DNA of 64,000 nt from Trochalopteron elliotii (lineage: Eukaryota; Chordata; Aves; Passeriformes; Leiothrichidae), in contig JANPWX010000126.1 in the NCBI GenBank assembly GCA_024734555.1, positions 2,892,011 through 2,956,010 of the forward strand, given 5' to 3'. The notes beneath the pieces were generated by a model. It was not told the origin of the DNA. It saw only the letters and a list, made by a program, of their open reading frames with translations, and ran no database searches. Position 1 is the stretch's first letter. Each line of letters starts with the position of its first letter. This document shows positions 11,206 to 26,000 of the stretch, piece after piece. The position numbers were made by a program, and so were the translations under genes.

Positions 11206-14200
11206 GAGTGAGGGGAAGGAGACTGCTGCCGTTCCGTACTTACTCTGCTGTAAAATCTCTTGATGGATTGTTGAGGTGATCTAGCATAACTTACTGTGAC
11301 AGAACACTGAGTAATACTGAATGTTGATGAGTGTTACTCATTAAGGGTTTGCAGTTTTCAGCTGGAATGCTGTCACAATTTTAATTACTTCATGAAACAG
11401 CATGCTGAGGTCATGCAGAAAATCCCAATGCCTCTAACATGTATTGTTTATTTATTTTTGGAACTGATACATTCCTATTAAATGGGATTATAACTTCAGA
11501 ATAGGTGTGGGCTGTGTTTTGGCTATGAGCATATTGTGTGGCTTTTCCACCCCCAGACTCTGTGCTATTAGGTGCTGTTGTGTTTTCATACTCTCCTGCA
11601 CATATTCAAGCCATGGTGAACCAAAGCTACATGATCTAAGGGTACTTTCTAAGCATGTTTTCAATATCACGGGTGAATCACCAAGCATTTTATCTTCTGT
11701 GGAATTGGACATGAAAATGGAATGCTCTGTTTTTCTCTAGCTTTTATTTCTTCTGAAGGTTTTTTTTACTTATTCTCTAGGCATTTAATTTGAAGAACAG
11801 TAAATAGAACCAGTTTTATTGAGAAACTTTAATAAACTATCTATGAAATGGATAACTGATAGTGACACATGAGCTTCACAAATAGCTTTCTTCTCTGGAA
11901 AAAGTTGGTGTTATAGTCTGCTTTCCTCCTACTGTGATTTAGTTATAAACTACTGTATGTATTTATTCTGCTACACTGAATGCAGCAGTGGGTGGTATAA
12001 TGATAAACTCAAAAATACGTAATGGATGCCAGATTCACCAAGTGACACAAAGACCTGCTGGGAAATGAATGGTTAGTGAAAACTTCTCTGAGAGCTGGAG
12101 CTGAGGGAAATACCATTTATGAATGGCTTCTCTCCCTGAGAGCAGAGCCCTTGTATGGGATTTGGGGTACCTCAAAGAAGGATAAAAACAAGAAAACCCG
12201 TTTGAAGATTGAGTCAGAACAGGCTCAGGTGCAGTTCACAGTGAGCTCCTCTGTCCCTGAGAAGTCTTCAGCAACTGGCCGCGGCCCCTGTGAGCAGAGG
12301 CGGGGCAGGACGGCCCTGCTGCTTACAGGCTGGCAGATTTTCAGGAATTTTGTGAGAGATACACTGTACCTGCTCCAGTGAACTTCACCTGTGGACTTGG
12401 GAGACATTCAAGTTAGGGAAACTGCTTTTTAAATACAGAGGATTACCTTAAGGACAGTTTTTTCATGTATCTGTGGAGGACTATGATAACCATCGTGATA
12501 TTGTTGTGTTGGAAGTATTTAGAGTGTTTTAAAGTTTATGTTACTGCAGTAAATACCAGTCTAGAGGAATATTGATTGTGTTATGCTTCCTTTTGAGCAT
12601 AAATACTAGATGTAGGGCTGTGTGTGTTTGTTTGATGGTGGTGAGTGTGGTGTTCCTTCTGTTGTTTTGTTTCTGGTGCTTGTTGGCAGGCATTTGGTGA
12701 GCACTGGTGTTCAGCAGAATCTCCAGGAGTGAAGGACTTAGGGAGTTGGGCTTTTTGCTGGCAAGAACTGGGATCTGATCGTACTCATGCAGTGTAGCAT
12801 GGCTCAGGTTATATAGAAACTGTGATTTAAGAAAAAAAAATTCAATCATAGTAAACTTGTTTCTAAATGTGTTAAAATATGAAAGGATAGTGCAACATGT
12901 AGGTACAGGTCTTAAGTATGTAGGTTGAGTATTATAAAACATAAGAAAGACCTGTTGGACAAGTTAAAATCTGAATAAGAAGAGTTACTGGTCTAAGCAC
13001 TTGTAGTTAGTTTTTGTTAATGCTTAATCAGGTTTTGATGACTGTAATTGCCTCCTGAAATCTGAACAGAATATTCCCTTACAGGTCGGTTCATCCAGTC
13101 TGGGACAATGAGTGACTTACACTGAGAAAGGAGGAAGTATTTTTGTCTTTTGTTTTCCTTTGGTCTGTAAATAAAAATGATGCCAGAGGATCTACCATGT
13201 CCAACCTTGAGAAATGTGATCAAAATAAGCAAAGTAAATTTGATGTACACACAAACCTTCCGTTGTTCATTAAAAGCTTACGTATAAAACCAAACCATGT
13301 ACTGCAAGTACAGTACAAGCTTATCTCTTCCAGTACATGAATTTCAGAGTAATAGCTTATAATTGAAATAACATTAAATGCTGGGTGTACATTTAATCAA
13401 ATCTCAATTTCCATACAAATGAAGCTCAGCAGACAAGAACAATTAGTGTAGCAAATAAAAAATGACATTTCTTTGTATTAAAAACTGAAATAGATTCAAA
13501 TTTATACTTGCTGTGTAAACATTAACATCTAGCACATCTGTAGTCTTAGCTACTAAAAGACTATCTTAATGTATCAGGCTGTACTAACAGTGAATCCTTT
13601 AATAAAGAAAAGTTCAGTAATTGCAGCCAGAAGAACCCAGACTTTCATGATCAGTGGTTGTAGTCACTGAGTTTAATTTTTGTATCAAAGCAGTTGAATT
13701 GAGAGGTACATATTGGAGGCTTTAGTTTCAGACTCTGGTTCCTCATCTGTACCTCTGAATTTGTGAATTGCTGTGATATCAAGGTTTTTGTATTGCTGGA
13801 GGTTTATATGTTAGAGCTAGGAACATAGGTGAGGGGAATGTTCTGTTTGTCAGGGATACATTTCTGCTTTAGGATCTAGTGCTCCTTTTTCCACAGGTTT
13901 CTGTACTGTTAATCTTCAGTGTCTTGAAAATATAAGGTTGAAATTTAGATTTTGAGAACTTTGATGTGTTCACCTAATGCTTTATAGTAGATGTTTATTA
14001 CATGTGCCTGAGATAGGGCCTCAGTCATTTTTATTGGATGTAACATTTCTTCCAGCTGAATTTCTTTCGTCACTCTGTTTTCAATTGAAGGAGGATAGAT
14101 AATCCTGCTAAAACAGTATCAAAGTTTTCTCATTTACCCAGCAGCTTATCTTTGCAGGAAATGTGTACAGCTGCTGGCTTTTGCCCGTTGCCACGAGCTG

Positions 14201-17200
14201 TTTCCAGCCCTGCTCTTTCACCCCCGTGGTGTGTGACCTGGTACCAGCCTTCTGTGCCTCAGGGCTGCCACCCTGGTCCTCACTTGAGGCTTTTCTGATG
14301 CTGTGGAGGTGAAGGTCCCAACTGTTTAATTTAAAAATTTAAAAATTTTTTTTTGTTAGAACAAATATTTAAAATGATAGACACATTAGTAGATGTTCTG
14401 TCTTTGGTGGCAGACAACTATTATGATGCCCCAGTTCCACGTTAATGGATACTGGATTTGTACAGCTGTATTTCTGCTGAATTAGCTGGAGCATGCAATC
14501 TTTCTGGTTGCAAGGGGACAAACCAGAGCTGATCTGACTTAATGTGGACAGACAGTACCTAATTTGATCTAAAGCTTGCTGTTTCAAAGCCAACTGATCA
14601 CCTTCATTTAGGAAAACTGAACCAGCAAGGTGAACTTGTTTTGAATCAACACTTTGTCTCATGTGTCTGTTACAGCCTTGCTTTGGCATTGGAAGCTCTA
14701 AAATGAGATGTACTGTGTTGAAAAAGTAGTTTCACATACTGGATATGGATCCTCCCTCTCTTTCTTTAAATTAAAACAATTGTTTTGAATAACCATTTAT
14801 CTTTTTTGTCTTGCATAAAAAGGAGGAAGATTAATAAAAAATCAGTTGCGGTTTAGATGTGAGCAGGAGGTGTCTTAGTCCAAACAAACCTGAAAAGTCT
14901 TAAAAATGATGCAGAAAATACAGGTTTCAGGTAGTGTAATGCTCAGGGCAGCTCATTGACCAGTGTGCATCTGCTGCAGGAAGGATGCACTGCAGCTTCT
15001 CAGTGCTTGTCAGTGCTTGGGCTCCAGGAGGAAAATGTCCTCAATTACACAGAGGGAGTATATGAGGTTGTTAAACCTGAAAGGGCTTCCTGGATCATTT
15101 TATAGTGGCCAAAATGTTTGTTTTGTGGAACTCATGAAGCTGGCTGGAAATTAGAGGGAGCAGGTGTGCGTGTGTGTTTTATTCATCTATCATGAAGTCC
15201 TTCCTGTGGATAATGCTTCTTGTAAATTGGGCTTTTTTTTGTGTACTTAGCAGAAAATCAGGAAATTATCCTGCTGTAAAGAAAATTCAAAATGCTAGTT
15301 GACCCCTGTGTTGAAATACATGATGAGTTCTGTGAAGCAGCTGGCATTCAACATGCAGTGGGCAAAATCTTCAGAACAAAAGCTCTCTGTGAGCATGTAA
15401 GCTAGCCACCTTGAAAGATTAGGTTTTTCCTGTGTGAAACCTCAGTTTTCCTGTTAGTCAAAAATCTTGTTGGTTTTGCTGCTGGCTAACTTAGAAAAAT
15501 ATGTGACAGCTAATGCAGATGAAGGCCTCTTGTTTGTATGGCACTGTCTAAATTGATTTATAATCTTGTCATTACTGGTTTGATGATGTAAATTTCCAAC
15601 TGGTCTGAATGTTTTCTTTTAAATTTCGAATCATAAGTCCACAACTAGCCTTGATAAGACTTCTTTCAGATGAGTGACTTGTGGACAGGTTATATTATCT
15701 AATAATGTGTCCCAGCAAGTTGGTATTGTTTTTTGTTTATACCTTCACTTGACAGTACATTTTACCTTGGGTTCTATATTTAGCTTGTAGAATTGATGGT
15801 CTGAATCTGATTTCAATTTGTCTGCTCTTTATATATAATCAAGTTAAGGAATTTCTTGTTTACTGTGCCCAATTTATAGCAGAGAAACAGGTGAAGTGTT
15901 ACCAGAGAACACACTGTTGTTACTTAATATTTCTGACAGACATTTGTTCAGGTACAGGTGTGCTGGTGAACAAGCAGGTTGCTTGGGGTCTGGGGAATAA
16001 ACACAGTGTCATCATGAAAGCATAGAACCACCAGTCAGGGCAGCTAATTTCCTACAGGTTCATCTTGTCTGTAGCCTTTGGCAAACTCTTGAATTTTTCT
16101 GTGCTTCATTGTAACCGTGGCAGGAGGATGCACTGGTTGGTGAGATTATTGAGGGTTAATGTTGTAGAAGTGCTTTGAGATAGTGAAATGAAGAGACTAT
16201 CATGACACCTCATTGCTTCAAGTGTTTTCATGTTCTCACACTGCCTGAACTTTGTGATGTTTTGTAAGTTTATACTCTGTATTGTGCAAAAACTACAATT
16301 GCTGCTATTTTCAGTGTTTTAGTTGTCTCCTTTCTTCTTAGCAAATGCCAGATGAATTTAATTGCTCTGCAATAAGATTTCAGTGTACTAAATTTCATCC
16401 TGTAGCATAGCAAAGACTGCATTTAAAAAAAAAAAGAAGCCTTTTGTTACAATCACACATGTGAATCATAATACTGCTGATGTCACTCGTCACATTGTAC
16501 GTGAACACTGGGGGAGTTTGCATTTCTGCATTTTCACTTTGAGGCAATTGTTGATGCCCTTGGCTTAATGTTGTCTTGTGCTTCTGCTCCAACAGCTGCT
16601 TGCTCTTGGCTGAACTTGTGCCATTACATATTCACTAATGATTTTGAAAATATGAAAGTTTCTGCATTTAACAGCTGGTAGAAAGTATGATTTTAGTGCT
16701 GTGAGGAGGTGATAGTTTAAGGTACTGTCTTCATCCTTTCTTGCTGTGAGTTACCATCAACAGCTGTGAACTGTGAGGGATATCTGGCTTTAAGGACAGA
16801 CATGGACTGATATTTTTGAGCTCTTTGCTATTCTTCAAAAGAACTGAAAATATATGGGTGAAGAAACAGTTTTTATTTACCACACTGCTGGAAAGTACAA
16901 AGTCTGACCATGTCTTACGTGATTACTTGCATTCCAGGAAAGATGGATGGTAACGTAACTGTTACCATCCTGTTCAGTGCTGCTCATACATCTTCCTGAC
17001 TCTTGTCCTGCTGCTGGCAGTGTGACTTGCCTTTTCTGTGATAGAGATGGGCTTGAGATGTTTTCATTTATCTGCTGTTTTAGCTTAAAAATAGGCTACT
17101 GATGTGAAATGCTTCAGAGGGCTCTGGAGACCAGCACGTACCCTGTGCATCCTTGCCTCTCCCAAATATCCATTCCTTGGCTAAGTTTCTTACAGCTTTG

Positions 17201-19949
17201 TTATAGGCTTCCATCTATTTTTATGTCTGTATCTTACTGCTGATGGCTCTGGGTTGGGATGGCTCAGGAGGGCTTATTGACAGAGATTTTAATTTCACAG
17301 TATTTCTTTGTGTCACATTGCCCCCTCTGCAGCAGAATTGCATAGCTGTTCATGTTCCTTGGTCTGAAATAATTAGTGCATCTGACAGCATGATCTCCTT
17401 TGGGAACAATGATACAGCTGGTCTGAAAGGTGTTTTAATAGAAGTGTTTTGTACTCTTCCATGTATCCACATTCTTCAGAGAGGAGTGTCTCTAATACAC
17501 TCTAATACACAGGAAGTAATGTCATTACAGCATGTAGCTGGCATTTTTTTAATGCCCATAATACTGAGATGGAGTCATCCTTTTATCTGAGCCAGTCATA
17601 TGTAATTGTACATAAAATAGTAATAGCATGTATGAAATTGCAGACAGGCAAAAGTATTCTTGACTGTTTTTCCTGCGTGCAGGTTGGCATTGCTGGTGGA
17701 TGCTGCCTGTGAAGCCAGAAGGCTGCAGAATAACTGTTCACAGGGTGTATGTGTGAATTCCTTTGAAATCAAGCTGTAAAAGAAAAAAATCAAGTTTATT
17801 TTAAAGTATCGAATTTTGTCATAACTACAGGTGGATGCAGTGGAAACCTGGAGCTGGGCTGAGAATAGTCTTTGATGTGTTAAAAGATCTACCACAGGCC
17901 CCAGTGTAAATTCTGAAACTGTAGTAGCAAGACTTTCTAAGAAACCTCCCACTGTGTCCTGACCTTGTGCAAAAGTGGTGAAAGAAGCTGCAGTGATTTA
18001 CCAAATGGTGCTTTTCTGTGGCCTTGAAATATGAATGCTTTTAATTTCAGCTTGAGGTTTTGTATTTGTTTGATTTGGTGGTTTGTATGTTGTTGGGTTT
18101 TTTCGTTTAAGTTAGAAGGAGATTTAATTAACTCATAGAGATTAGAAATTACTTAGTTTAAAGATAGATTAAAAATTTTCTTTCTTGCTATATTGGGCAA
18201 GTGAAGCTTTTCCTCCATTTCTTACCCTCCCCCCTCCCTCCCCCCAACCATTTTATGCCCCTTTCACTCCAGGCTAAATAAATTATTTCCTATTTTATTC
18301 TGAGGGGGAAGTCATTGTGACTGGGAACTGTATTTTTTTTTCCATTTCCCCTGTGCTCATTCTCTGTTAGCTGTTTGGGCTGAGAAAAGCTCTAAATGGG
18401 TGAGAACACTCTTGTGCTGTCAGGTCTGTTGTTGCCGTCAGTAGTCTGGCAGGTCCGTGTGAGTTCTTAGCATCTTGTGACCTGAATGTTTGCTCTGAGT
18501 AGGTGGTTGCTAAGAGGATGTGCCTGCTTTTATTCTTCTAGAAGAGCAGGTCTGTGCTTTATAGAGGAACCAGTAGTAGGACTGGATTTTAGTCTAACAT
18601 CGAATTTGAAGTCTGTTATCAATATGTTATACCAATTATTAGGTGTACGTGTACAGCTTTTATTGAGAGTGCCTGATGACTGGGGTTATTATGCCCAGTC
18701 ATGTTGTTTGAAGACTTAAAAGTGACCTCTGTCTTGATTTTAGACATGTGTTTCAAGAAGTAACAACAGCAATTAACAGTCTACTCTTACATATTAAACT
18801 GTGGATGAGAGAATGCGTACCTGTGTTTTAAATTCTCTTTTAGTGATTTCCTTCTGCAAGACAGTTGCCCACTGGATCCATTCAAAATCAGTGTGGTTTA
18901 GATACAAACTTTTTTTTTTCTGTTTAAAAAAATGCACTTTCTCTAGACATACATTACCTGGGATTAGGGCAGCTCACTGAGAGGAAAATGTGCTAAATTG
19001 CTCAAAAATGGTTGGAAAATTGACAACCACTGTCAAGAAGAAAGATGGACAATGATGATCAGGTGCAAAAGTGAGCCTGTGGATGGTGTTGGCACAGGCA
19101 GACCAGCTGTGAACAAGCTTAGAATTGTTCACTTTTGTAGACAGACCTTTTTCTTCCCTGCAAAATGTTTTGAGGGACATAAAATGAAACTGAGTTACTA
19201 GGTTCTGGCATTTGATAGATGGAATTGAAAAAAAAAAAAGGTTTTGAAAAAGCTTTACTTTTTATAATGCTAATTAGGTGTGACAGTGCAATGATAGCAA
19301 GTAGGCAGTGAACTCACAGAAGCAGGAGCTGCATGTTTGCAGATAGTGACAGTTTCTAGTAAAGGATGTGTTCACATGGAGAAATTCTACAAAAGAGCTG
19401 AAACTAGAAAGTGAAAACAGGTTCTTGGATATAGATACTGTTTTACAAGTAGTTCTGTGAAATGTCTCTAAATCAGACTGGACATTTGTGCAAGTCTAGT
19501 GAGTTCTGGCATACACAGTGATTAGAATGGAAATAGGATTCTGAGGCTGTTGCATAATGTAGTGCTTGACTATTGAAACATATTTTTGTTGAACTTCAGC
19601 TCTGAGAAAATTGAACGAGCACTCCTTAGTGCCCCACAAGAAGTAAATGGGTAATGCTGTGGTAATAGCTGCTCACAGGCTATCTTTATCAGGAAGGTTT
19701 TACTGTGGATGTCTTGAGAGAATTATTTCCCATCCCCTTCTGTCTGTTAAAACCACAAACATGCAGTTTAGGACATGAAGTGATCCGAAGGAGTTTTTAA
19801 CAGGCTGAATTAACCAGAGTTTTTTTTTTTTTTCCATTACACTTCAATGCTCCATTACATGACAGACGATTAATACATGCCTAAATTTGCAAGAAGAAAT
19901 AACATTTCAAACAAAGCACAATGGTTTGTTTTTTTTCCTTCTTTGCCAG

Positions 19950-20072
19950 AGCTGCGCTGCACCCCGGGGCAGTTTGCGTGTCGGAGTGGTACCATTCAGT
20001 GCATCCCTTCCAACTGGCAGTGTGATGGATGGCCCACCTGCGAGGACGAGAGCGATGAAGTTGACTGTCCAG
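19950..20072 (+). CDS. DGCR2: DGCR2 exon 2: LDL-receptor class A module
   Basis: The acceptor TTCTTTGCCAG ends at 19949. The exon completes a split codon with AG and encodes [17 protein letters not shown], then QCDGW and [11 protein letters not shown]. Six cysteines and the acidic CEDESDE calcium-binding cluster are a complete LDLa repeat. The 3' end must be at 20072, because the frame into the next exon needs a single leftover G. The donor is then AG|GCAAGT, a GC donor with an otherwise consensus context. The alternative GT a few bases on (20077) would break the frame of exon 3. Confidence 0.93.
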
Positions 20073-23000
20073 GCAAGTCAATCTAAGGGAGTGCTCAGCC
20101 CTGTGCCAGCTTGCTTTGCAGCAGTGCTTTGACTCTTTCAGGTTGTTTGGTTATTTTTATTTGAAAATTGGTGGTTGTTTGGTAGAACCGTAGCCGTTAT
20201 TAACAAAGATTGAGTTGGCTTCTCTTCATTTTGAGCAGCTAAATGCCACAAGCAGTGTTTTGCTTGTCTGAATTATCCTTCCATTCCCACGGTCAGAGCA
20301 AGTATCCTGAAGGTGAGGAGAGTTTGTGGTCTAAAAAGAGGCTTTCCTGACAAGTAAAAAATTTGCAGTTAAACTGAAATGACACATAACGACACTGTGG
20401 TTAAATTTGGAATTACTGATTTGGTTGTTTATCACTCAGACAGTGCTGGGTGACGTTGCTGGACTTGGGTAGAGAGCTTGTTTTATTGCTCCCTGTTCTG
20501 ATTATGCTTCTTGTGCTAAAGTGCACAACTTTGTTCTGCCAGACAAGCTGGTGTATTTGCACTTCATAAGCTCCTATGACCATATGCTTTGAGGAGCCTG
20601 TCACCAGCAGTGGATCTCTGCTAAAGCTGCTGGATACTGAGCTGTGCTTAAAAACAAGCAAAGAAATATTGTGACTGTACAATCACAATTTTGAGCATTT
20701 TCAGTTGTTCAATTGTTCTTGAAAAACAGGCTAGTGCAGGTCTTTCTGTGTATCTTAAAAGTGAAGTGACCTGTAATTTTTTTCTGTTAAAAACAAGAGA
20801 CAGGTATCATAAAGCATTAATTCAACTGTGGCACAATTGAAAACGTTTTTTCTTTACAGCATGACTAAATTACATTCAGAAACTGTTTTAAGAAGTTCTT
20901 TGCCAGTGAACTACTTAATTTTCTTGGCAGAGAATCACATGAACTCTGTGGCATTGCCATAACAGCATTCAGTCTGTCATCATTCTGAGTTCTCAGCTAT
21001 TTTAGAGGTGCTACAAAATAGTAACATTGATGTTTCACAGCAACAAACTCTTCTAAATATTCATATTAGCTAAAGGAATTAAATTTATTTCTCTAACACT
21101 CAAACTTTGAACTGTGCTAGAGTTAGCCATCTCCCCAGTGTGTACTAAGGAAAAATAATTAAAAGAATGTCAGTGCTCTTTTAAGAAAACTTTTTGTTAG
21201 TTTGTGTGTGTGAATGTGCAGCAAAGGGGAAGAACAGTCAGTAGATTCTTTTAACACTGAAAATTAAGCTGTGCCATGGATAGTCTATTTAAGGATATTC
21301 TTTACAATGTAGATGTCCTAAAGAAAATTGTTTTTATAGCTGTGCTGTTATTCTTTTTAGCTGACTTTGGCCAAATGTGAAAAAGCTATGGACCTAATGA
21401 AATTCTGGAGTATTGTGGAATGCAGAGGCTAGGGGAAGGCAGAGTCATGTTAATGTTTAGATTTACTCAAAAAGCACTGAAGACTTTGCTTGTGGGAACA
21501 TTTGAACTTCCACATTAGTAGAAAGCTGTTTTTATCTTCTCCTGTTCCTGATGTATTAGTCAGCAACTTAAGTTGTTGCCTGGAGTATGCAGGAGATGGT
21601 GTTGACTAAGGACTGGAGTTCCAAAGAATGTTTGTTATATGGATGGGAGGAGGATTTTATGGGAGTAACATTTCTCAATACATAGGTTCTGGTGTTGTGT
21701 TTGGGGTGCAGGTTTCACTGGACTGTCTAGCCTGACATGATGAGAAGAGCTTGAAGGTTAAAGAAATGAAATGTGGGAGAGGCTTGATTCACCACCATGT
21801 CTGTGTGCAGGAAGAGAAGAATAACATCTGTAAATACCAGAGGGGAAAATGCTGGACAGCAGAGAGAAGGAAAGTGTATTCCATTTGATGAGAGGAGCAA
21901 TTAGATAAGTAATTGGTGAAAAGGCTCTGCTCAGTAAGACAGCCAGAAAGCAGGTGTGGTGTTTGTGAAAGAACTGAGATATTTGCACAGTAATGCAAGG
22001 AGTGCAGCCAGCAAACCAGAGGAACAAGAACTACTGGTGTAGGATGTGAAAACTATTCTACCTGTTACAAAAAACTTGGTGGGATTGCATCGTGACCTGC
22101 AATGGGTGTTGGAGTTATTCAGAGCTGTCAAGAATAAGAAGAGGTTGGTGTGCATGGGAATGCTGTGCTGGAGCATAAAGAGGAGTAGCATCAGTGAAAA
22201 TAAAGCTGAGGACAGAATCAGTTTGGGAGGGCACAGTGTGCTTGTGTTGAGGAAAGCAATACAGACGTGACGAGTCACAGGAGAGACTGTCTTGGGACAT
22301 TGATTAGGGAGCTAATGCTACTAATAATAGTAGCATAGTCATACTCAGGAGTGGCAACTTTCTTCTTTGGCCACTGAATTAACAAGAAATGATGCAGCTT
22401 TAAATTTAGAAAATACCTTTGGATTAGATGAGCAGTTGTGTGATGATTCAGCTTAATGTAAATACTTTAATTAAAAGTTCTTCCCTTCAATAAAGGCAGG
22501 CTGAACACTAAAAGAGCTACTTAGTAAAGCCACCTGGACTTGTGAAACTTGGAGAATTACAATATCTTTAAATTAAAAGGCATGGAAACTCTCTGAAGCA
22601 TGAAAAGAAAGCGTACAAGAAAAGGCCCTGAATCTAGTTGGGAAGCTTGTTAATCTTCAGCCTTTGAGCCATTAATGGCACACTCCAACATGAGCAACTA
22701 GGAGGAGTTCAACAGCAGTGAATTATGGTTTTGTGGTGGTGTTAAAAGTGTATTTCAGTGACTACTTAGTCATGTTGGTGTTTCAAAAGGTTTATTGCAA
22801 AGCCATTGAAAGTTGTTTGCCACTGTTGGTTCACCTTTTTTAGGTCTAATTTCATTTGTGTTAGTAACAAAGGTCCTATTAAAAGAAGAGGATCCATAAT
22901 TAATAAATTAGTTTGGTAATCATGTATTGGCTGAAGTACAAACAACATCCCAAATTGTAAAACTTTTCTTTGAATTTCTTCTGGCATTTTTTTCAGAACA

Positions 23001-26000
23001 CAATTAAGTAAGACATTTAATTCATTAACAATCTGAATAAGTGTATGAGATGCCTATTTTTCCTATATTTCTCTGAAGATTGTCATTATAGCTTTTTTTA
23101 TTCTTACTGTCTCTTATCACAATGACCATTTTCCTTTAAAACATGGAATTCCTTTGAGTCCCAAGTTTGCCATGTGCAAAGTACTGTTCCCCCTGCCCTT
23201 CCCACTAGGCACCCATGTGTCAGTGGAATCTGCAGCAGTGATTACCCTCAATTCATCTCTCTGATAGACTGAAACCAGTGGCTGCTTGCTCTTGTGAGCA
23301 ATACTAAAAATTGCTGGGAGGGTTTATTATGTAGCATGTGCCTGTGACTCGCTTCTGCATAAGCAGTGAAGCTTCAAGAAATTTGTGGACTCTTCCATGT
23401 CAACAGTAATTGATCCTAAATATAGTTCATCCCAAAGTGTTGTCTTCTATGAAATGGTAGAAAAAGGCATTAATATCTTAAACAAGGACCTTTACATATG
23501 GGAATTTATTATTTCTGATCACTTTCTTTCATGTTTCTACACAAGCAATCAAAGTAGAAACATAACTTTTTCACTTTTATAAAAGTTCTGTATTTAAACC
23601 TGTAAGAGGGAAGGGATCTGCAGTTTACCTTTTACTGCTTATTGGATTTCCAGCTTTGCTTCTACCAGAATATCAGATCAGCTTCTGCAGATATCCTACC
23701 TTCTTTGCAGTCCTTCTGGTCTAACTCATTTTCAGAAGGCCGAGCAGAGCAGGGTTTAGCATAACTCTGCCTGTGTTTGCCAAACTGCAGGCTTGATGTT
23801 TTTTTTCAGTTGCCTCTGAATGAAACTGGATGTCTTAAATTCTAGTGCCCTTCATAAATCCTATCCTTACCAGTTTTGCATCTTTCCCTTCTTGATGAAG
23901 CAGCAGCTGCAACAACATGTTTTGAAGTGATCAAAAACAGCTTTGTGTTTTGTTTCACCAAGGATATTTTGTATAGTTGAAGTGACTCTTGACATTTATG
24001 CACATTTTAGTATGTCTCCTTTTTAAAAGCTAGGTATTAATGGTAAAAACCTCTGAGCATTTCCACACCTTTCCTGAGCCCTTGTTAAACTTGTAATTTT
24101 TTTACCCTAGCTCGTGTTGTTTTAATTATAAGCTGTTTTCTGCCAGTCCATTACCTTGAATTGCACTCAGCACAGCATGATGCTGTTCTTGCCTGGCTTT
24201 GATGTCCTAGCAAAATACAGTTGATAACACACAGCATGGAGCTGCTTGATCTGAGAAGAATCACTCCTCTCTAGGAGCTTCTGAACTATATTTCTAAACA
24301 CTGAGGCAGGAAACTGGACTTAATCTTGAAGTTCTCTCACCTCTCAAATTACCAGATGGAATTGGAGGCTTTCTAAGCTTTCAGTAGGTAATATGCTGGA
24401 CAGAAAATTTGAAGCTCATGGGACAAGGCAGTTTTTATGTAAATTTTGAGAATCTGTGTGTTTAAACAGGAGCAACTCAAATCTTGGAACTAATAAGATA
24501 TGGCAAGACCTGGTTGCTTCACAAGCAGTTTAATTTTGATATCATTTGACACAGTACATCCATCCTTATGAAGGGTTTTCCTTGAGTGACTTGACATCTA
24601 TGACACAGAAGTTTTCCAAAAGGTAGAAGGAGTCATCAGCATGGCAAACTTCCATTCTGAATTGGTAGCTTCAGGTTTTAAACAACTGAAAATAGCCACA
24701 GAATCACCACTGTTGGACAACTTTCTCTTGATGTATAGCCCTGTACTCAGACTATAATTGTGCTGGAGTGAATTAGATAGCAACTGTAAATTGGATGGAG
24801 CTGGGTGAATACTAATCGTGACTTGATCCACTGGGAAACAGATTGAGGGCTGCTTGTGTTCACCACACTTAATATTCAAAGGGTGAAAAAAAAATAGTGC
24901 CCCATGAGTTTTTCCTTGAACCCATTTTTTCATTTCCTGCAGTAGCCAGCAAATGACATTTCTGGACTAATTATATAAAGTCATGGCTAGTAAAAATACC
25001 ACTGTTGCTGATATTGCCTGTGGTTGTAGTATTTAGAAGAATAAAGATCTTGGAAAATAACTGATCTTCCAAAATTTCATCGCTTTCAGGATATGAAGTG
25101 TGCATGTAAACATTGAAAATGATGGCCTTTTCTTTGTGAAACACTCAAGCATGGTTAGGTTCTGATCTTCTGAATTAAGTTGTTATCTAAAGATGAGTCC
25201 GTGGCACTCTACTTTATTTTTAAAGATAAAATTACTTGTAAAAAGGATGTAGGAACAGCAAAGTACATGGAAAATTCTTCCACAGAGTATTGTAAAAGTA
25301 AAATAGAAAACCAGTCAAATTACACCTTTGCCACCAGAATCTGCAGCAGCTTTTCATGGCAGTCAAGTGACTTAGAGGCTTGTTAGCATCTCTTTATCTC
25401 TTTATTGCCCTGGAAAAAGTTGCAATTGTTGCTTTTCTTAGGAGACAGATATTCAGGTCAAATAGAAGCAATTTAATATTTGAGAAGCATCAGTTTATTA
25501 AGCAGCTGACAGTGTTGGACTTGAAGAAGTGACTTGTGGTGGCTGCTTTGTGCCACTTCAGTCCTGGTTTCAGCAGCAAATCTGCTGACAAGGGCAGATG
25601 CTGAGGAAGGAGTGAGTTCTGCTTCCTGGGTGCGGACTGATGGAACCCTCTTTGTGTGGGATCTGTGTAGCTATTTTTCAAAGCATCTGGCATAAATTCT
25701 GTTGATTTAGGATGTTAGCCTGTGTAACCCTTCCTTAACCTTGCATGTTAAAACCTGTGAACTTTTGTTTTATTCCTGGGGGAGATAAATTGTTAAGTCC
25801 TTGTGGGCGTTGTGTTTAGCTGCAGAGGGTCAGCCATATGGTGCTGCATCTGCTCTCACTTCTGAAAGGGAGCTGATTCTTCATGGGTTTGGTTCTGACT
25901 GGTTCTTTGGGTTTAGCTGTTACCATTTAATGCCATGGGAAAATAGAGATCCCCATGCTGAGCTCAGTAGAATTTGATAAAGCATTCTGCATTAATTAGT

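Larger units (their letters stand above)
1..19949 (+). other. DGCR2: DGCR2 intron 1 (3' part), AT-rich, no other gene seen
   Basis: This long stretch precedes the first recognisable DGCR2 exon. It contains no ORF resembling a known protein apart from a CR1 reverse-transcriptase remnant at 10.25-11.2 kb. It also holds poly-T and poly-A runs, a G/T-rich tract at 8445-8520, two strong inverted repeats (4451-4485 and 6995-7034) and a short tandem duplication (6726-6785). Short ORFs in all frames are chance ones, without conserved composition or splice signals. A first intron of this size fits a long-intron vertebrate gene of this type. Confidence 0.75.
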
